Assembly: GCA_026122225.1 (NCBI GenBank)
Contig: JANEZZ010001863.1
Span: forward strand, 186,001-250,000
DNA from: Heloderma charlesbogerti
Taxonomy: Eukaryota; Chordata; Lepidosauria; Squamata; Helodermatidae
DNA length: 64,000 nucleotides
Direction of reading: 5' to 3'
A program made the translations under genes and the position numbers. Below are positions 1 through 8,790 of this stretch, piece after piece (positions within the stretch are counted from its first letter, which is position 1; every line of letters starts with the position of its first letter). The notes beneath the pieces are model-generated. The model was given only the letters and a program-made list of their open reading frames with translations, searched no databases and had not been told where the DNA came from.

Positions 1-157
1 GACGGCAGAGGATGAGATGGCTAGATAGCATCACGGATGCAATGAATATGAACTTGAGCACGCTCCGGGAGAGAGCGCAGGACAGGAAGGCCTGGCGTGC
101 TATGGTCCATGGGGTCACGAAGAGTCGGACACGACTGAGCAACAACAACAACAACAA
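1..157 (+). mobile_element. BovB (RTE) LINE 3' end, cut by window edge
   Basis: The segment matches the second copy at 51130-51290 nearly base for base. It encodes the same C-terminal peptide (LDSITDAMNMN, then RKAWRAMVHG) and ends with the BovB-type GGACACGACTGAGC followed by a (CAA)n tail at 141-157. BovB is an RTE-clade LINE that is abundant in squamates. Only the 3' end lies in the window. Confidence 0.88.
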
Positions 158-335
158 TGTGCTCTACTTGGGCTACCTCTAAAGAGAGTCCAAAAGCTTC
201 ATTGGTGCCAAATGCAGCAGCTTGGCTGCTAACTGTTGCATGATATCAAGATCATATTACTCCAATACCAAAAGATTTGCATTGGTTACTAATGGTTTTC
301 CAGGCTCAGTTCAAGGTGTTGGTTTTAACCTCTAA

Positions 336-458
336 AGGCCTATGCATGTTTAGACAGATAAAAGTCCTAGAATTCCCATTGTGCCCCAGCCAGCATGACT
401 AGCTAGAGGGATGCTGGGAGTTGTAGGTTTCTGTCTAAACATGCATAGGATTGTGCCC
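336..458. mobile_element. Harbinger-like palindromic MITE (TIR GGGTGCAATCCTATGCATG)
   Basis: A palindromic element of about 123 bp. Both ends carry the CCTATGCATGTTTAGACAG inverted repeat, and TAA flanks it at 333-335 and 459-461. It is inserted in the L2 fragment. Three-bp TWA duplications suggest the PIF/Harbinger superfamily; no transposase is present. Confidence 0.75.
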
Positions 459-682
459 TAAATGGCTTAGGGCCTGGCTGTCTAAGGGACTGTCTGTCTT
501 GCTATTAACCTGTCTGATTATTAAAACTGACAGAAAAAAATTGTCTGAGCATACCATTGCTTGCAGAGGCCCGTTTATTGGACACACACAAATGTGTATT
601 TTCTCCTGCATCTCTTCCAAACCCTGGAATGCTCTCCCTTCAGATTGGTCTCCACTCTCTCGCCTTTTTGTAAAGGAATTAA

Positions 683-798
683 GAGTGCAATCCTACAAAT
701 ATTTAGACAGAAAAAAGTCCTACAACTCCCAGCATACCCCAACTAGCCATGCTGGGAGTTGTAGGATTTTTTTCTCTCTAAACATGCATAGGATTGCG
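683..798. mobile_element. Harbinger-like palindromic MITE
   Basis: Same family as 336-458, with TAA at 680-682 and 799-801. Both arms carry CTACAACTCCCAGCAT or its reverse complement. The 8-bp duplication of the neighbouring hAT element overlaps this copy's right edge, so the hAT element arrived later. Confidence 0.8.
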
Positions 799-804
799 TA
801 AGAT

Positions 805-1412
805 TAGGGATGGCGGAGAATTTCTCCACGAATCTCGGGGAGGCTGAATGCCAACTCATTCGGCCCCCCGAATTTGGCAGTGAAATTCTCCGCCCCCCAG
901 GATGGGACTTACCTCCCTCGAATGTCCCTCTCGGAGGCGGGTCCCGGCGGCAGTTCAGCGGCGGTTTGACGGCGGTGGGGCGGGGGTGGCGGCCGGTCTT
1001 CCGACTGGCTGCCGCCACTACCATTACAAAGTGAATGTAAAAACACACACACACACACACACGTGATAGGCTACGTAACGATTTACGTAGCCTATCACAG
1101 CTAGATTTCCAAAGTCAGCCGTGATAGGCTACGTAAACCATTACGTAGCTTATCACGGCTGACTTTGGATATCTAGCCGTGATAGGCTATGTAAATCGTT
1201 ACGTAGCCTATCACGTGTGTGTGTGTGTGTTTTACATTCACTTTTTTATTTCGCGGCCGGGGAGACAGGGCGCTTCTCCCCGGCCTGAATTTCGGCCGGG
1301 CAAGATGGGGCGTCTCCCTCCCCAGCCTGAACTTTGGGGGGAGAACCAAAGCGCCTCCCCCCCACCGCGAAGCAAGCTGCGGGACCAGGTAAGTGACTTT
1401 CGTACATCCCTA
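805..1412 (-). mobile_element. hAT1 non-autonomous element, copy a
   Basis: It starts TAGGGATG and ends ACATCCCTA, flanked by a perfect 8-bp duplication CGTAAGAT (797-804 and 1413-1420), the hallmark of hAT insertion. It is reversed relative to the other four copies. The core at 1060-1215 has three near-perfect hairpins of the form GTGATAGGCTACGTAA / TTACGTAGCCTATCAC. Splice-donor consensus sequences lie at 907-912 (minus strand) and 1389-1394 (plus strand), both pointing outward. No transposase frame was seen. The ends resemble maize Ac (CAGGGATGAAA). Confidence 0.9.
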
Positions 1413-1550
1413 CGTAAGATACATCTTTTCAATTCAGCCTCTTAAATTGCTTCTGGTGGTTTTAATATAGTTGTATTGTTGATTTTTATATTTTTTTGTG
1501 ATTTTAAGCCAGTTTATTTTATTTATATTTAAATTTTTATTTTAGCCAAT

Positions 1551-2169
1551 TTCAGCTGTCTAGCTGCGGGAAGGCAGAGTGGGGGAGGCAGTTGCCAGAC
1601 AACACATAGGATGTGTCGGGCCAGCATTTCTGCCTTCCCCACCCCGGGAATGCCCCCAGGAACGCCCAGTTTTCTCCACTCGGCACTATTCTTCCGAGCA
1701 TGGAGCATGGGCCATTCCGAGCTGCCTGCTAGGCAGCACGGGGGGGGGGGGTTCTCAAGGAACCAACCTCGGAGATCGGGCTTCAAGGTCAGTTCCCAGA
1801 AACCAGCATATCCCATGGCTGTCTAGCCACTGACTATGGCCATACGATTCCTCCCTAAATGTCTTTTAAAAAGGACACCTTTGAGCAGGACCTGAGAAGC
1901 ATATTGGCAGAGGCTTAAAAGCTAATCTTGCTGCTATTTCAAAACGTTTCGACTGAGGGCTTAATGTTACATCTTACCTGTAATGTCTTGTTATAAGAGA
2001 TTATGTGCTGTAATCATTTATGTTACAATACTTAACTGGAAACCTTGCTTTTGTTTTGCAAGTTTGCAAATAGATGGAACTCTCTGATCCAGATTTCTCT
2101 CTCTCTCTCTGCCCCCTCTACAACGCTCTAACACAGAATTATTGGACTTCTTTCTGTCCAAGGGCCAAA
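1551..2169. other. Intronic sequence, no gene seen
   Basis: GC-rich to about 1830, including a run of G at 1740-1750, then AT-rich. I see no conserved coding frame, RNA gene or classifiable repeat here. Confidence 0.5.
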
Positions 2170-2615
2170 TTCCATTTCCGAGAAGCTGTTAGGGGCTACA
2201 TTCCAGTGGTGGATGGGGCCTGAAGGCAAAAGGGGCAGGATGAGACAATCCCCAATGCAAAGGGGGTGAGACCAGGAAACCACCATATTTTAGCTTAAAG
2301 TTCTTACTGCCAGTAACTAAGCCTTAGGAGAGGTATTTCAACCTTTTAGAATGAGGAGTGGGGACTACAAAAGCTGAGTGAACACAAAAGGATCGGTGAT
2401 TGCTTGGTGCATTGAGCACCAAACTGCTCAATGCTTTCCTTTTCAAACTTCCCTGCACTGAGCAGGGGGTTGGATTCGATGGTCTTATAGGCCCCTTCCA
2501 GCCCTACTATTCTATGACTGGGGAGAAAGAGGGTGGGTCCTAGGAAAGGGGCATAGTCATGTGGCCTTTCCCAGAGGGCCAGATTTGGCCCCTTGGCTTA
2601 AGGTTCTGCTCCCCT
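2170..2615 (-). repeat. Unclassified interspersed repeat U1, reverse copy
   Basis: The segment is similar in reverse orientation to 4667-5005 and 18450-18760. Shared words include CATTCTAAAAGGTTGAAATG and CTTAAGGTTC-type ends. A CR1 3' tip (2436-2519) interrupts it. Confidence 0.5.
2436..2519 (+). mobile_element. CR1 LINE 3' tip
   Basis: It contains CTGCACTGAGCAGGGGGTTGG, then GGCCCCTTCCAGCCCTACTATTCTATGA. This matches the 3' end of the longer CR1 at 7810-7890, including the CR1-type terminal octamer. Confidence 0.88.
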
Positions 2616-3296
2616 GGTCCAACAACAACAAAAATAGATATAAAATTAATTCTGCTGTGAGTGTAATTTTGCATACCGTGTTACGTTCTGGATGACGCAC
2701 GTCGAACAATTCACAATAATTCTGGTTCAACCAGTGCAAATTGCTTCAACATGTAGGAATAGTTGTAGCAATCTGTCCTTGGTGGCTGCATTTACTGTGT
2801 TGCCCTGTTAAACAGAATTGATGTGGGGAATTAAGCTATGAACATTCTTCTCAGTAATGCCGAACAGCTATTCCTTTCTGGAATTTTTTTTTTTGTCCCC
2901 CGTCCCCCCCTCCAGATGACTCAGACTGGCCATCCTTCTCATGACAGCTTAGCAATTTTCTCCTGTGGTGTGGAATTTACAGGGTTCACTGTGTCCAAAG
3001 TTAGCAACCAAATTGCCCAGCAAATGAGCCTCTTTCTATTGATGGGAAGACGACACAGAAAGTAGCAGGGCCCATCTGGCCAAATTTAACCCCCGGGACT
3101 TGTCTGTGGGTTGCAAAGAGGCTATGCTGCCACCCTGCTTCCCAGCTAGCTGATGCTGCTTCCTGGCTAGCACTGATGCTAGAAATTGTCCAAAAGGCAC
3201 GTGCTCCAGGCACCTGAATAAAATACAGCTGTCTAAAGCAGATGGTGGCTATCCATTGCACCGCACAGCCCAGCACCCTGGGCAGCCTGCCCACTG
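2616..3296. other. Intronic sequence, no gene seen
   Basis: Contains a poly(T) tract near 2885 followed by a C-rich run. No coding similarity, RNA gene or recognised repeat was seen. Confidence 0.5.
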
Positions 3297-3721
3297 AAAG
3301 AACATGAGAAGAGCCCTGCTAGAGCAGACCAAAGCAGTGGAAGCTGGTGGCTCCCATGTCAGTGGGGCAGTGAAACTGCTCCGGGTTTCACTCAGAACCA
3401 GTCAGAACTCTAAAGGAGCTCTCCAAGGTCCCCCATGTTCTGCACCTTGGAGAGCTCCTTTAGAGTTCTGTCTGGTTCTGACTGAAACCTGGAGCGGATG
3501 CACCGCCCCACCGACATCAGAGCCACCAGCCTCCACTGGACCAAAGGATCAGTTTAGTCCAGTGGTCCAGCCAACAGATGCCTTCAAGAGAGCAGCAGCC
3601 CTACCCTGGCAACTAGAATCCAGAGACTAGAAGCCTCTGATCCTGCAGGCTTCACTGAGCTATTATGGCTAGTATCCAACCCCCTTTTAAAGCCATCTAT
3701 CCCCCTATATTATCTGCTTCT
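3297..3721 (-). mobile_element. CR1-like LINE 3' end, split by a hAT MITE
   Basis: The reverse complement has the CR1-like 3' region seen at 17822-18312 and 31798-32093: a GGCTTTAAAAGGGGGTTGGA-type word near 3690, then the tip with CTAG..GGACC and GATCC. The insertion at 3335-3538 splits it. The terminal octamer of this group is of the TTCTTATG type rather than ATTCTATG. Confidence 0.72.
3335..3538. mobile_element. hAT2 palindromic MITE (CAGTGGAGGCTGGTGGC)
   Basis: A 204-bp foldback element with ends CAGTGGAAGCTGGTGGCTC and its inverted complement. A perfect 8-bp duplication GACCAAAG flanks it (3327-3334 and 3539-3546). The arms meet near 3435. Non-autonomous, hAT-type by duplication length. 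It is inserted in a CR1-like LINE. Confidence 0.9.
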
Positions 3722-3836
3722 TATTTTATTTATTTGCAATATTTATATACCGCTCCACATCAAAGATTTCAGAGTGGTGAACAATAAGATAAAATAATAT
3801 AACACCATATTAAAACATTTTTTTAAAAAAAACAGA
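3722..3836 (-). mobile_element. L2-like LINE 3' tail
   Basis: TTATTTTATTTATTTG followed by ATTTATATACCGCTC is the reverse complement of the tail type seen on L2-like copies here (cgg-tatataaat plus an ATAAATAA run). Confidence 0.55.
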
Positions 3837-4289
3837 TTCTGAAGTTAATAAACTGTGGCTGGTCACTCCAGGAGATTCCTCCTGCCAGCATTCCTGGGAT
3901 AGATAGTGACCCTGGCAGTGAGAGAGCGCTGGAGGGGGCTTGCTGGATGCTCGGCGCAGACGCAGGGAGCGATGACAGGTGGAGGGCGCAGAAAGGAGGC
4001 GTAGCGCTCATTTGGCGTGCAAACAATGGTCACGTCCCGAGGACCCAAGGGAAAGAGGGAGGATCTCTCCCTAGCCCCTAAGTTCAGGGTCTTCCCATGG
4101 TTCTCCTTCAAACGGGGACCAACTGCCTTACCTGGAGCTTAGGCTACTCTGCTATCTTTCCCCAGTGATGTTCCTTGCTTTGTCACTAGTGATTAGTATC
4201 TGAAAGAGTCATAAAGGAATAAAGTCTCGGAAAGAATTCCTCGTCGTCTGTGTCCTGAGTTGGCTATTAGTGGGGACTGCAAGGGGCAG
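3837..4289. other. Intronic sequence, no gene seen
   Basis: No conserved coding frame is visible. It lies between two minus-strand L2-like pieces and may be degraded L2. Confidence 0.4.
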
Positions 4290-4466
4290 CTAGGGCGCTC
4301 CTGACACCTGACCTCCAAAGGCAGGATGTTCCGCAGGAAGGGGGCCACCACACTGAAGGCCCTTTTCCTAATAGACCATGAGTCCATGAGGAACCACCAG
4401 GGACATGCCCTCTGATGACCTCAGTGTCTGGGCAGGTTGGTAAAGGAGAAGGTGCTCTCTCAGGTA
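4290..4466 (-). mobile_element. L2-like LINE C-terminal fragment
   Basis: GGGGGCCACCACACTGAAGG is the reverse complement of the L2 region that encodes the AFSVVAP-LWN motif. The same block occurs at 8640-8700 and 26215-26260. Confidence 0.6.
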
Positions 4467-4470
4467 TAGG

Positions 4471-4637
4471 AGTCCTCGGTCCATCTAGCACAGTATTGTC
4501 TGCACTGATGGGCAGCAGCGATCCAAGGTTTCATGCAGGAGTCTTTCCTGGCCCCATCTGGAGATGCTGGGTATTGAACTGAGGAACCTTCTGCATGCAA
4601 AGCTGCTGTTCTACCCACTGAGCTCTGGCCCTTCCCC
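4471..4637 (-). mobile_element. tRNA-derived SINE
   Basis: The reverse complement begins GCTCAGTGGGTAGAACAGC (A-box-like), then GCATGCAGAAGGTTC and a B-box-like GTTCAATACCC, and ends with a GCTAGATGGACC motif. This is the layout of tRNA-derived reptilian SINEs. It is not a functional tRNA. Confidence 0.75.
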
Positions 4638-4666
4638 TAAATGGCCAAAGGCCATTGCCACATGTT

Positions 4667-5005
4667 TTAGCAGAAGTGTGGGGAACCTCAAGGCAGGGGT
4701 CCAAACCTGGCCCACCTGGGGTCTAAATCCAGCCCTCTGGGGTTCCCAAAAAGGCCAAGCCCCCTTCCTCTAATCCCACCCTTTTCCCCAACCACTGATC
4801 GATTGGTAGTTTTTCAGTTTTTGTTCAGTTGCCTCCATTCTAAAAGGTTGAAATGCCTCTCCTAAGGCTTGGTTACTGGCACGAAGAGCTTTATGATAAA
4901 ATATGTTGGTGTTTTTGGCCCCGCCCCCTTTGCCTTTAGCTCCCACACACGCGCACACACACACTGGAATGTGGTCCTTGAAATATGGCAGAAAGAGGTT
5001 CAACA
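4667..5005 (+). repeat. Unclassified interspersed repeat U1
   Basis: Aligns with 18450-18760, sharing CTCTGGGGTTCC, CATTCTAAAAGGTTGAAATG, then AATATGTTGGT and TTTTGGCCCCGCCCC. It has a short CA-rich stretch near 4945-4965. Confidence 0.6.
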
Positions 5006-5034
5006 CCCCAGTTTTAGCAGCACGTTCCATATGT

Positions 5035-5320
5035 CAGTTGTGCATTGTCTAATGAAGTACTTTCTTTTCTCTTTCCTAAATCCCCTGCCAATCAATTTCA
5101 CTGGGTGTTCCCAAGTTCTAGCTTTATATGTAAGGGAGAAACACTTCTTTCTCTCCACTTCCTTCACACGATACATAATGTTATACACCTCTGTCCTGTT
5201 CACCCTTAGTCACCCCTCCCCCTTAAACTAAACCCCCCAATGCTTAAGTCCTTCCTCTTATTCATTCATTCTCTGCACCTGCACCAGCCCTTTTGTCTTT
5301 TTGGTTGCCTTTTCTTGTAC
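5035..5320 (-). mobile_element. CR1-like LINE internal fragment
   Basis: The reverse complement matches the CR1-like region seen forward at 15170-15300 and 17822-17960: AGAACTTGGG-type words, then a GGGAGAAA..TTTCTC block and a TTCCTCATAGG-like block. It is diverged. Confidence 0.5.
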
Positions 5321-5719
5321 CCTTGTTGGATGGCAAGGGTGGGGCTCTTTGATATAAAATGAGCATGTTTAGACATGGGAAAACACACAGAACAACAACT
5401 GCAGTGGCTCATTACACCAAAGATAATGTGGATGGCTTCCGCTCCAAATCCCTTTTCTAAATATCACAGAGGCCACCCATCGGTTCAAAATATTTGGCTT
5501 GGAATAATCTGTTTCAACTGTTGACTTTGAATTAAAACCTCTCTGACCCATTATGCCATTGCTAAACATGGGACCCCCAATTTTGCTATCAACTGAGATT
5601 TACCTTCTGCATTTCACTACCAGAAGATGTGGTTACTTGGAGGGCCACTGACCCAGTACCAATCAAGCTGTGATTGAAGATGAGCCAGGGAGTCTTTGCT
5701 TGCAGAACCCTTGAGGAAC
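5321..5719. other. Intronic sequence, no gene seen
   Basis: No conserved frame, RNA gene or classifiable repeat is visible. Confidence 0.5.
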
Positions 5720-6305
5720 ATGGTCCGTGGGGCGACCACACATTGCAGAGCCTTTTTGGTGGTTATACCCTGACTCTGCATCTCCCTTCCAGTAGAGATT
5801 CAGCTGCCCCTCATACCATTGTTATTCAGGCACCGATTAAAGAAATGTTTATTTGTACAAGTTTTTGTGGTATAGGCAAGTGTTTTATCTCCCTTCTGAT
5901 GTTGTAGCCAAAGGAAGTTATGCAGATGGCTATGAGAGAGAGGGCCTTCTTAGTTGTGGCACCCTGCTTTTAGAATGCCCTCCTCAAAGAGGTTCACCTG
6001 GTGTCTACATTGTTATCTTTCCAGCACCAAGCAAAGACCTTTCTTTTCTCTCAGGCATTGTAAAGACCTAGTTCTAGATTTTGGGGGGTTGTTTTAGGGT
6101 TATTCGTGTGCTATTTGTTTTGGATTGTATTTTATTCTTCTAAATATTAGTATTGTAGTTGATATTTTTAACTGTTTGTATGGCATTTTAGTCCTTCAGC
6201 TGTTTGTAATCAACCCAGAGAACATTGGTTATTGGGTGGATTAATAATCTAATAAATAAAGAAATTATATATCTATATAGATATAGATATAGATAAATAA
6301 ATAAA
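5720..6305 (+). mobile_element. L2-like LINE 3' end
   Basis: GAGAGAGAGGGCCTTCTTAG corresponds to the RAFxVVAP motif of L2. It is followed by an AT-rich 3' UTR with ATCAACCCAGAGAACATTGG, and ends with AATAAATAAA and a TATAGA microsatellite at 6264-6300. Confidence 0.7.
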
Positions 6306-6393
6306 AATTGTGGTCACAAATGTACGGCTTTTAAAAGAAGGATTTGACACAGGTAGGATAGCTCTATCAATGGCTATTAGTTGTGATAGCTAA

Positions 6394-6446
6394 AGGTGCA
6401 ATCTTATCCAGGTTTAGACAGAAAAAGGCCTACAACGCCTTTCATC
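6394..6446. mobile_element. Harbinger-like MITE, left half only
   Basis: It starts AGGTGCAATC after TAA (6391-6393) and runs through TTTAGACAGAAAAAGGCCTACAAC, then breaks off where CR1 sequence begins. The right arm is missing. Confidence 0.55.
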
Positions 6447-7890
6447 ATAGAGGACGGATGAAGTGCCAGATCACTGGAGGAGGGCTAATGTGGTCCCTAT
6501 CTTCAAAAAGGGTAAAAAGGAGGGACCTGGGAACTACAGACCAGTCAGTCTGACATCAATCCCTGGGAAAATTCTGGAGCAGATGATAAAGCAATCCATC
6601 TGGAAGCACCTTGACAACAATGCCGTGATTACTCGAAGCCAACATGGATTTGTCAAAAACAAGTCCTGCCAGATGAATCTGATCTCATTTTTTGATCAAG
6701 TAACCTCCCTTGTAGAGCGTGGGAATGCTGTAGACATCATATTCCTCGACTTCAGCAAAGCTTTCGATAAAGTGCCCCATGATATCCTGATGAGCAAACT
6801 AGCTCAAAGTGGGCTAGATGAAACAACGATCCAGTGGATCCACAGTTGGCTACAGAATCGGACTCAAAGAGTGCTTATCAATGGGTTCTTCTCAAACTGG
6901 GGAGAGGTAACGAGTGGGGTACCGCAGGGCTCAGTCCTGGGCCCAGTGCTCTTCAATATTTGTATTAATGACTTGGAGGAGGAGGTGCAGGGAATGCTGA
7001 TAAAATTTGCAGATGACACCAAATTGGGTGGGATAGCTAATACTTTGGAAGACAGAAACAAAATTCAAAGTGATCTTGATAGACTGGAGCGCTGGGCAGA
7101 AAACAACAGAATGACATTTAATAGGGATAAATGCCAAGTTCTGCACCTAGGAAAAAGAAACCAAATGCACAGTTACAAGATGGGGGATACGTGGCTCAAC
7201 AACACTACAAGAGAGAAGGATCTTGGAATTGTTGTCGATCACAAGCTGAATATGAGCCAACAATGTGATGTGGCTGCAAAAAAGGCCAATGCTCTTTTGG
7301 GCTGCATTAATAGAAGCATAGCTTCCAAATCCCGGGAAGTACTAGTTCCCCTCTACTCAGCACTGGTTAGGTCTCATCTGGAGTACTGTGTCCAGTTCTG
7401 GGCACTGCACTTGAAGAAGGATGCAGACAAACTGGAGAGGGTTCAGAGGAGGGCAACAAAGATGATCAGGGGACTGGAAACAAAGCCCTATGAAGAGAGA
7501 CTGAAAGAACTGGGCATGTTTAGCCTTGAGAAGAGAAGACTGAGGGGAGATATGATAGCGCTCTTCAAGTCCTTGAAAGGTTGTCACAGAGAGGTAGCTC
7601 TTCTCGATCCTCCCAGAGTGCAGGACACGGAATAATGGGCCCAAGTTACAGGAAGCCAGATTCCGGCTGAACATCAGGAAAAACTGCCTGACTGTTAGAG
7701 CAATACGACAATGGAACCAATTACCTAGGGAGGTGGTGGGCTCTCCCACACTGGAGGCATTCAAGACGAGGCTGGACAGCCATCTGTCGGGGATGCTCTG
7801 ACCTAGATTCCTGCACTGAGCAGGGGGTTGGACTCGACTGCCTTGTAGGCCCCTTCCAACCCTACTATTCTATGATTCTGTGATTCTATG
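6447..7890 (+). mobile_element. CR1 LINE, 5'-truncated, with RT domain and 3' end
   Basis: It spans the reverse-transcriptase region and the CR1 3' UTR, ending in tandem ATTCTATG/ATTCTGTG octamers at 7868-7890. The frame 6463-7635 shows RT motifs. A frameshift near 7600 moves the last stretch (GPKLQEAR, REVVGSPTLE) into another frame. Several partial CR1 copies in the window share this 3' end. Confidence 0.93.
6463..7635 (+). pseudogene. CR1 ORF2 reverse-transcriptase fragment
   Basis: A 390-codon frame from a CR1 non-LTR retrotransposon. In order it shows RT motifs near residues 10-35 (RANVVPIFKKG, NYRPVSLTS), LDFSKAFDKVPH around 95-107, GVPQGSVLGP around 152-161, the catalytic FADD around 182-185, and LGIVVDHKLN around 253-262. 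The N-terminal endonuclease is absent (5' truncation, usual for CR1). The C-terminus is frameshifted after HREVALL. It would have supported target-primed reverse transcription when intact; it is now a dead copy in a PRKCH intron. The methionine at 6463 is only the first in frame, not a genuine start. Confidence 0.92.
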
Positions 7891-8173
7891 GATTTAAATC
7901 GGGGCCAAGAAAAACTGCAAACCACATTATTGCAGACATCTGGAAGCCGGGCCCTGCCTTCTCTCTTGGAGATGGTTCCTGGTGTAGCTGCTGCACCCAC
8001 AAACCACAAAAAGCTGAGGCTCTTAAATGTTAATGCTCTCTTAGTGTGCAGTGTCAAGGATGCCATGCCCAGACATGATGTATCACATTTATTTTAGTGG
8101 AGGCTTGCAAAATTTGCAGATAAAAAAAGAAAAGCAGAAACGTCACTCTGTCCACCCTGCATTGCTCTACTTA
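7891..8173. other. Intronic sequence, no gene seen
   Basis: Short unassigned stretch between CR1 and a palindromic repeat. No recognisable feature. Confidence 0.5.
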
Positions 8174-8300
8174 AGCCTTCCCCAACTTGGTGGCTTCTAG
8201 ATGTTTTGGACTTCAACTCCTATCAGCCCCAGGCAGCATGACCAGTGGTCAGGAATGCTGGGAGTTGTAGTCCAAAACATCCAGAGGCCATCAGGTTGCA
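8174..8300. repeat. Palindromic repeat PAL2
   Basis: Left arm CTTCCCCAACTTGGTGGC then TTGGACTTCAACTCC; right arm TGGGAGTTGTAGTCC then CATCCAGAGGCC. About 12 related copies occur in the window. The right arm carries an inverted ACTACAACTCCCA-type motif. Confidence 0.8.
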
Positions 8301-8302
8301 GA

Positions 8303-8790
8303 ATTAATAATAATAATTATTATTATTATTTCATTTCTATTCCGTGAATTCACAACAATTCACACACCGAAAAAAATACAAACTACAACATTAAAGCATT
8401 ATGCAACATTGTAACATTATAATAAAACATAGTCTAAAAATTGCTGAACATACAAAATATAAACAATTTAAATAGCTAAAAAACAATTTCAGTAAATTCT
8501 TGTCTTGAACAGACCTGTTCAAGACAGCTGACATAAGTGCCCCATCATATGCCATTAAAGGCCTGGGAGAAGAGGGCAGTATTAACCTGGCGCCAAGAAG
8601 ATGACAGTGTTGATGCCAGGCAGGCCTCAGTGTGGAGCTCGTTCCATTCCACAGTTGGGGGGCCACCACTTAGAAGGCCTTCTCCCTTGTTGCCACCTTT
8701 GAAGCCTCCATCAGAGGAGACACTCAGAGGAAGGCCCCAGATTTTGTTTGTAATGTCTGGGTAGGTTCTCAGGTATTGCTATCCTCAGCT
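8303..8790 (-). mobile_element. L2-like LINE 3' part
   Basis: On the minus strand the frame reads MVAPQLWNGTSS, the conserved L2 C-terminal motif. An AT-rich 3' tail lies at 8305-8480. The same segment recurs at 25905-26340. Confidence 0.75.

Larger units (their letters stand above)
165..1550 (+). mobile_element. L2-like LINE 3' fragment split by three later insertions
   Basis: Frames read like the C-terminus of the L2-like element at 46388-47572: DLHWL near 280, FKVLVL near 315, then PWNALPSD near 625, and finally an AT-rich L2-type 3' end at 1413-1550. Three elements interrupt it: 336-458, 683-798 and 805-1412. The pieces rejoin in order when these are removed, so the L2 copy is the oldest layer. 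Confidence 0.78.

Noticed and set aside
1060..1215. A CRISPR-like array, because similar units recur with spacers
   Set aside because: The units are hairpins within a flanked hAT element in vertebrate DNA; there are no uniform repeats and spacers.
4471..4637. A tRNA gene (A- and B-box-like motifs on the minus strand)
   Set aside because: No cloverleaf or acceptor-stem pairing, and the sequence continues into a SINE body.
6463..7635. The 390-codon reverse-transcriptase frame as an active or host gene
   Set aside because: It is part of a 5'-truncated CR1 with a frameshifted C-terminus and typical CR1 3' end.
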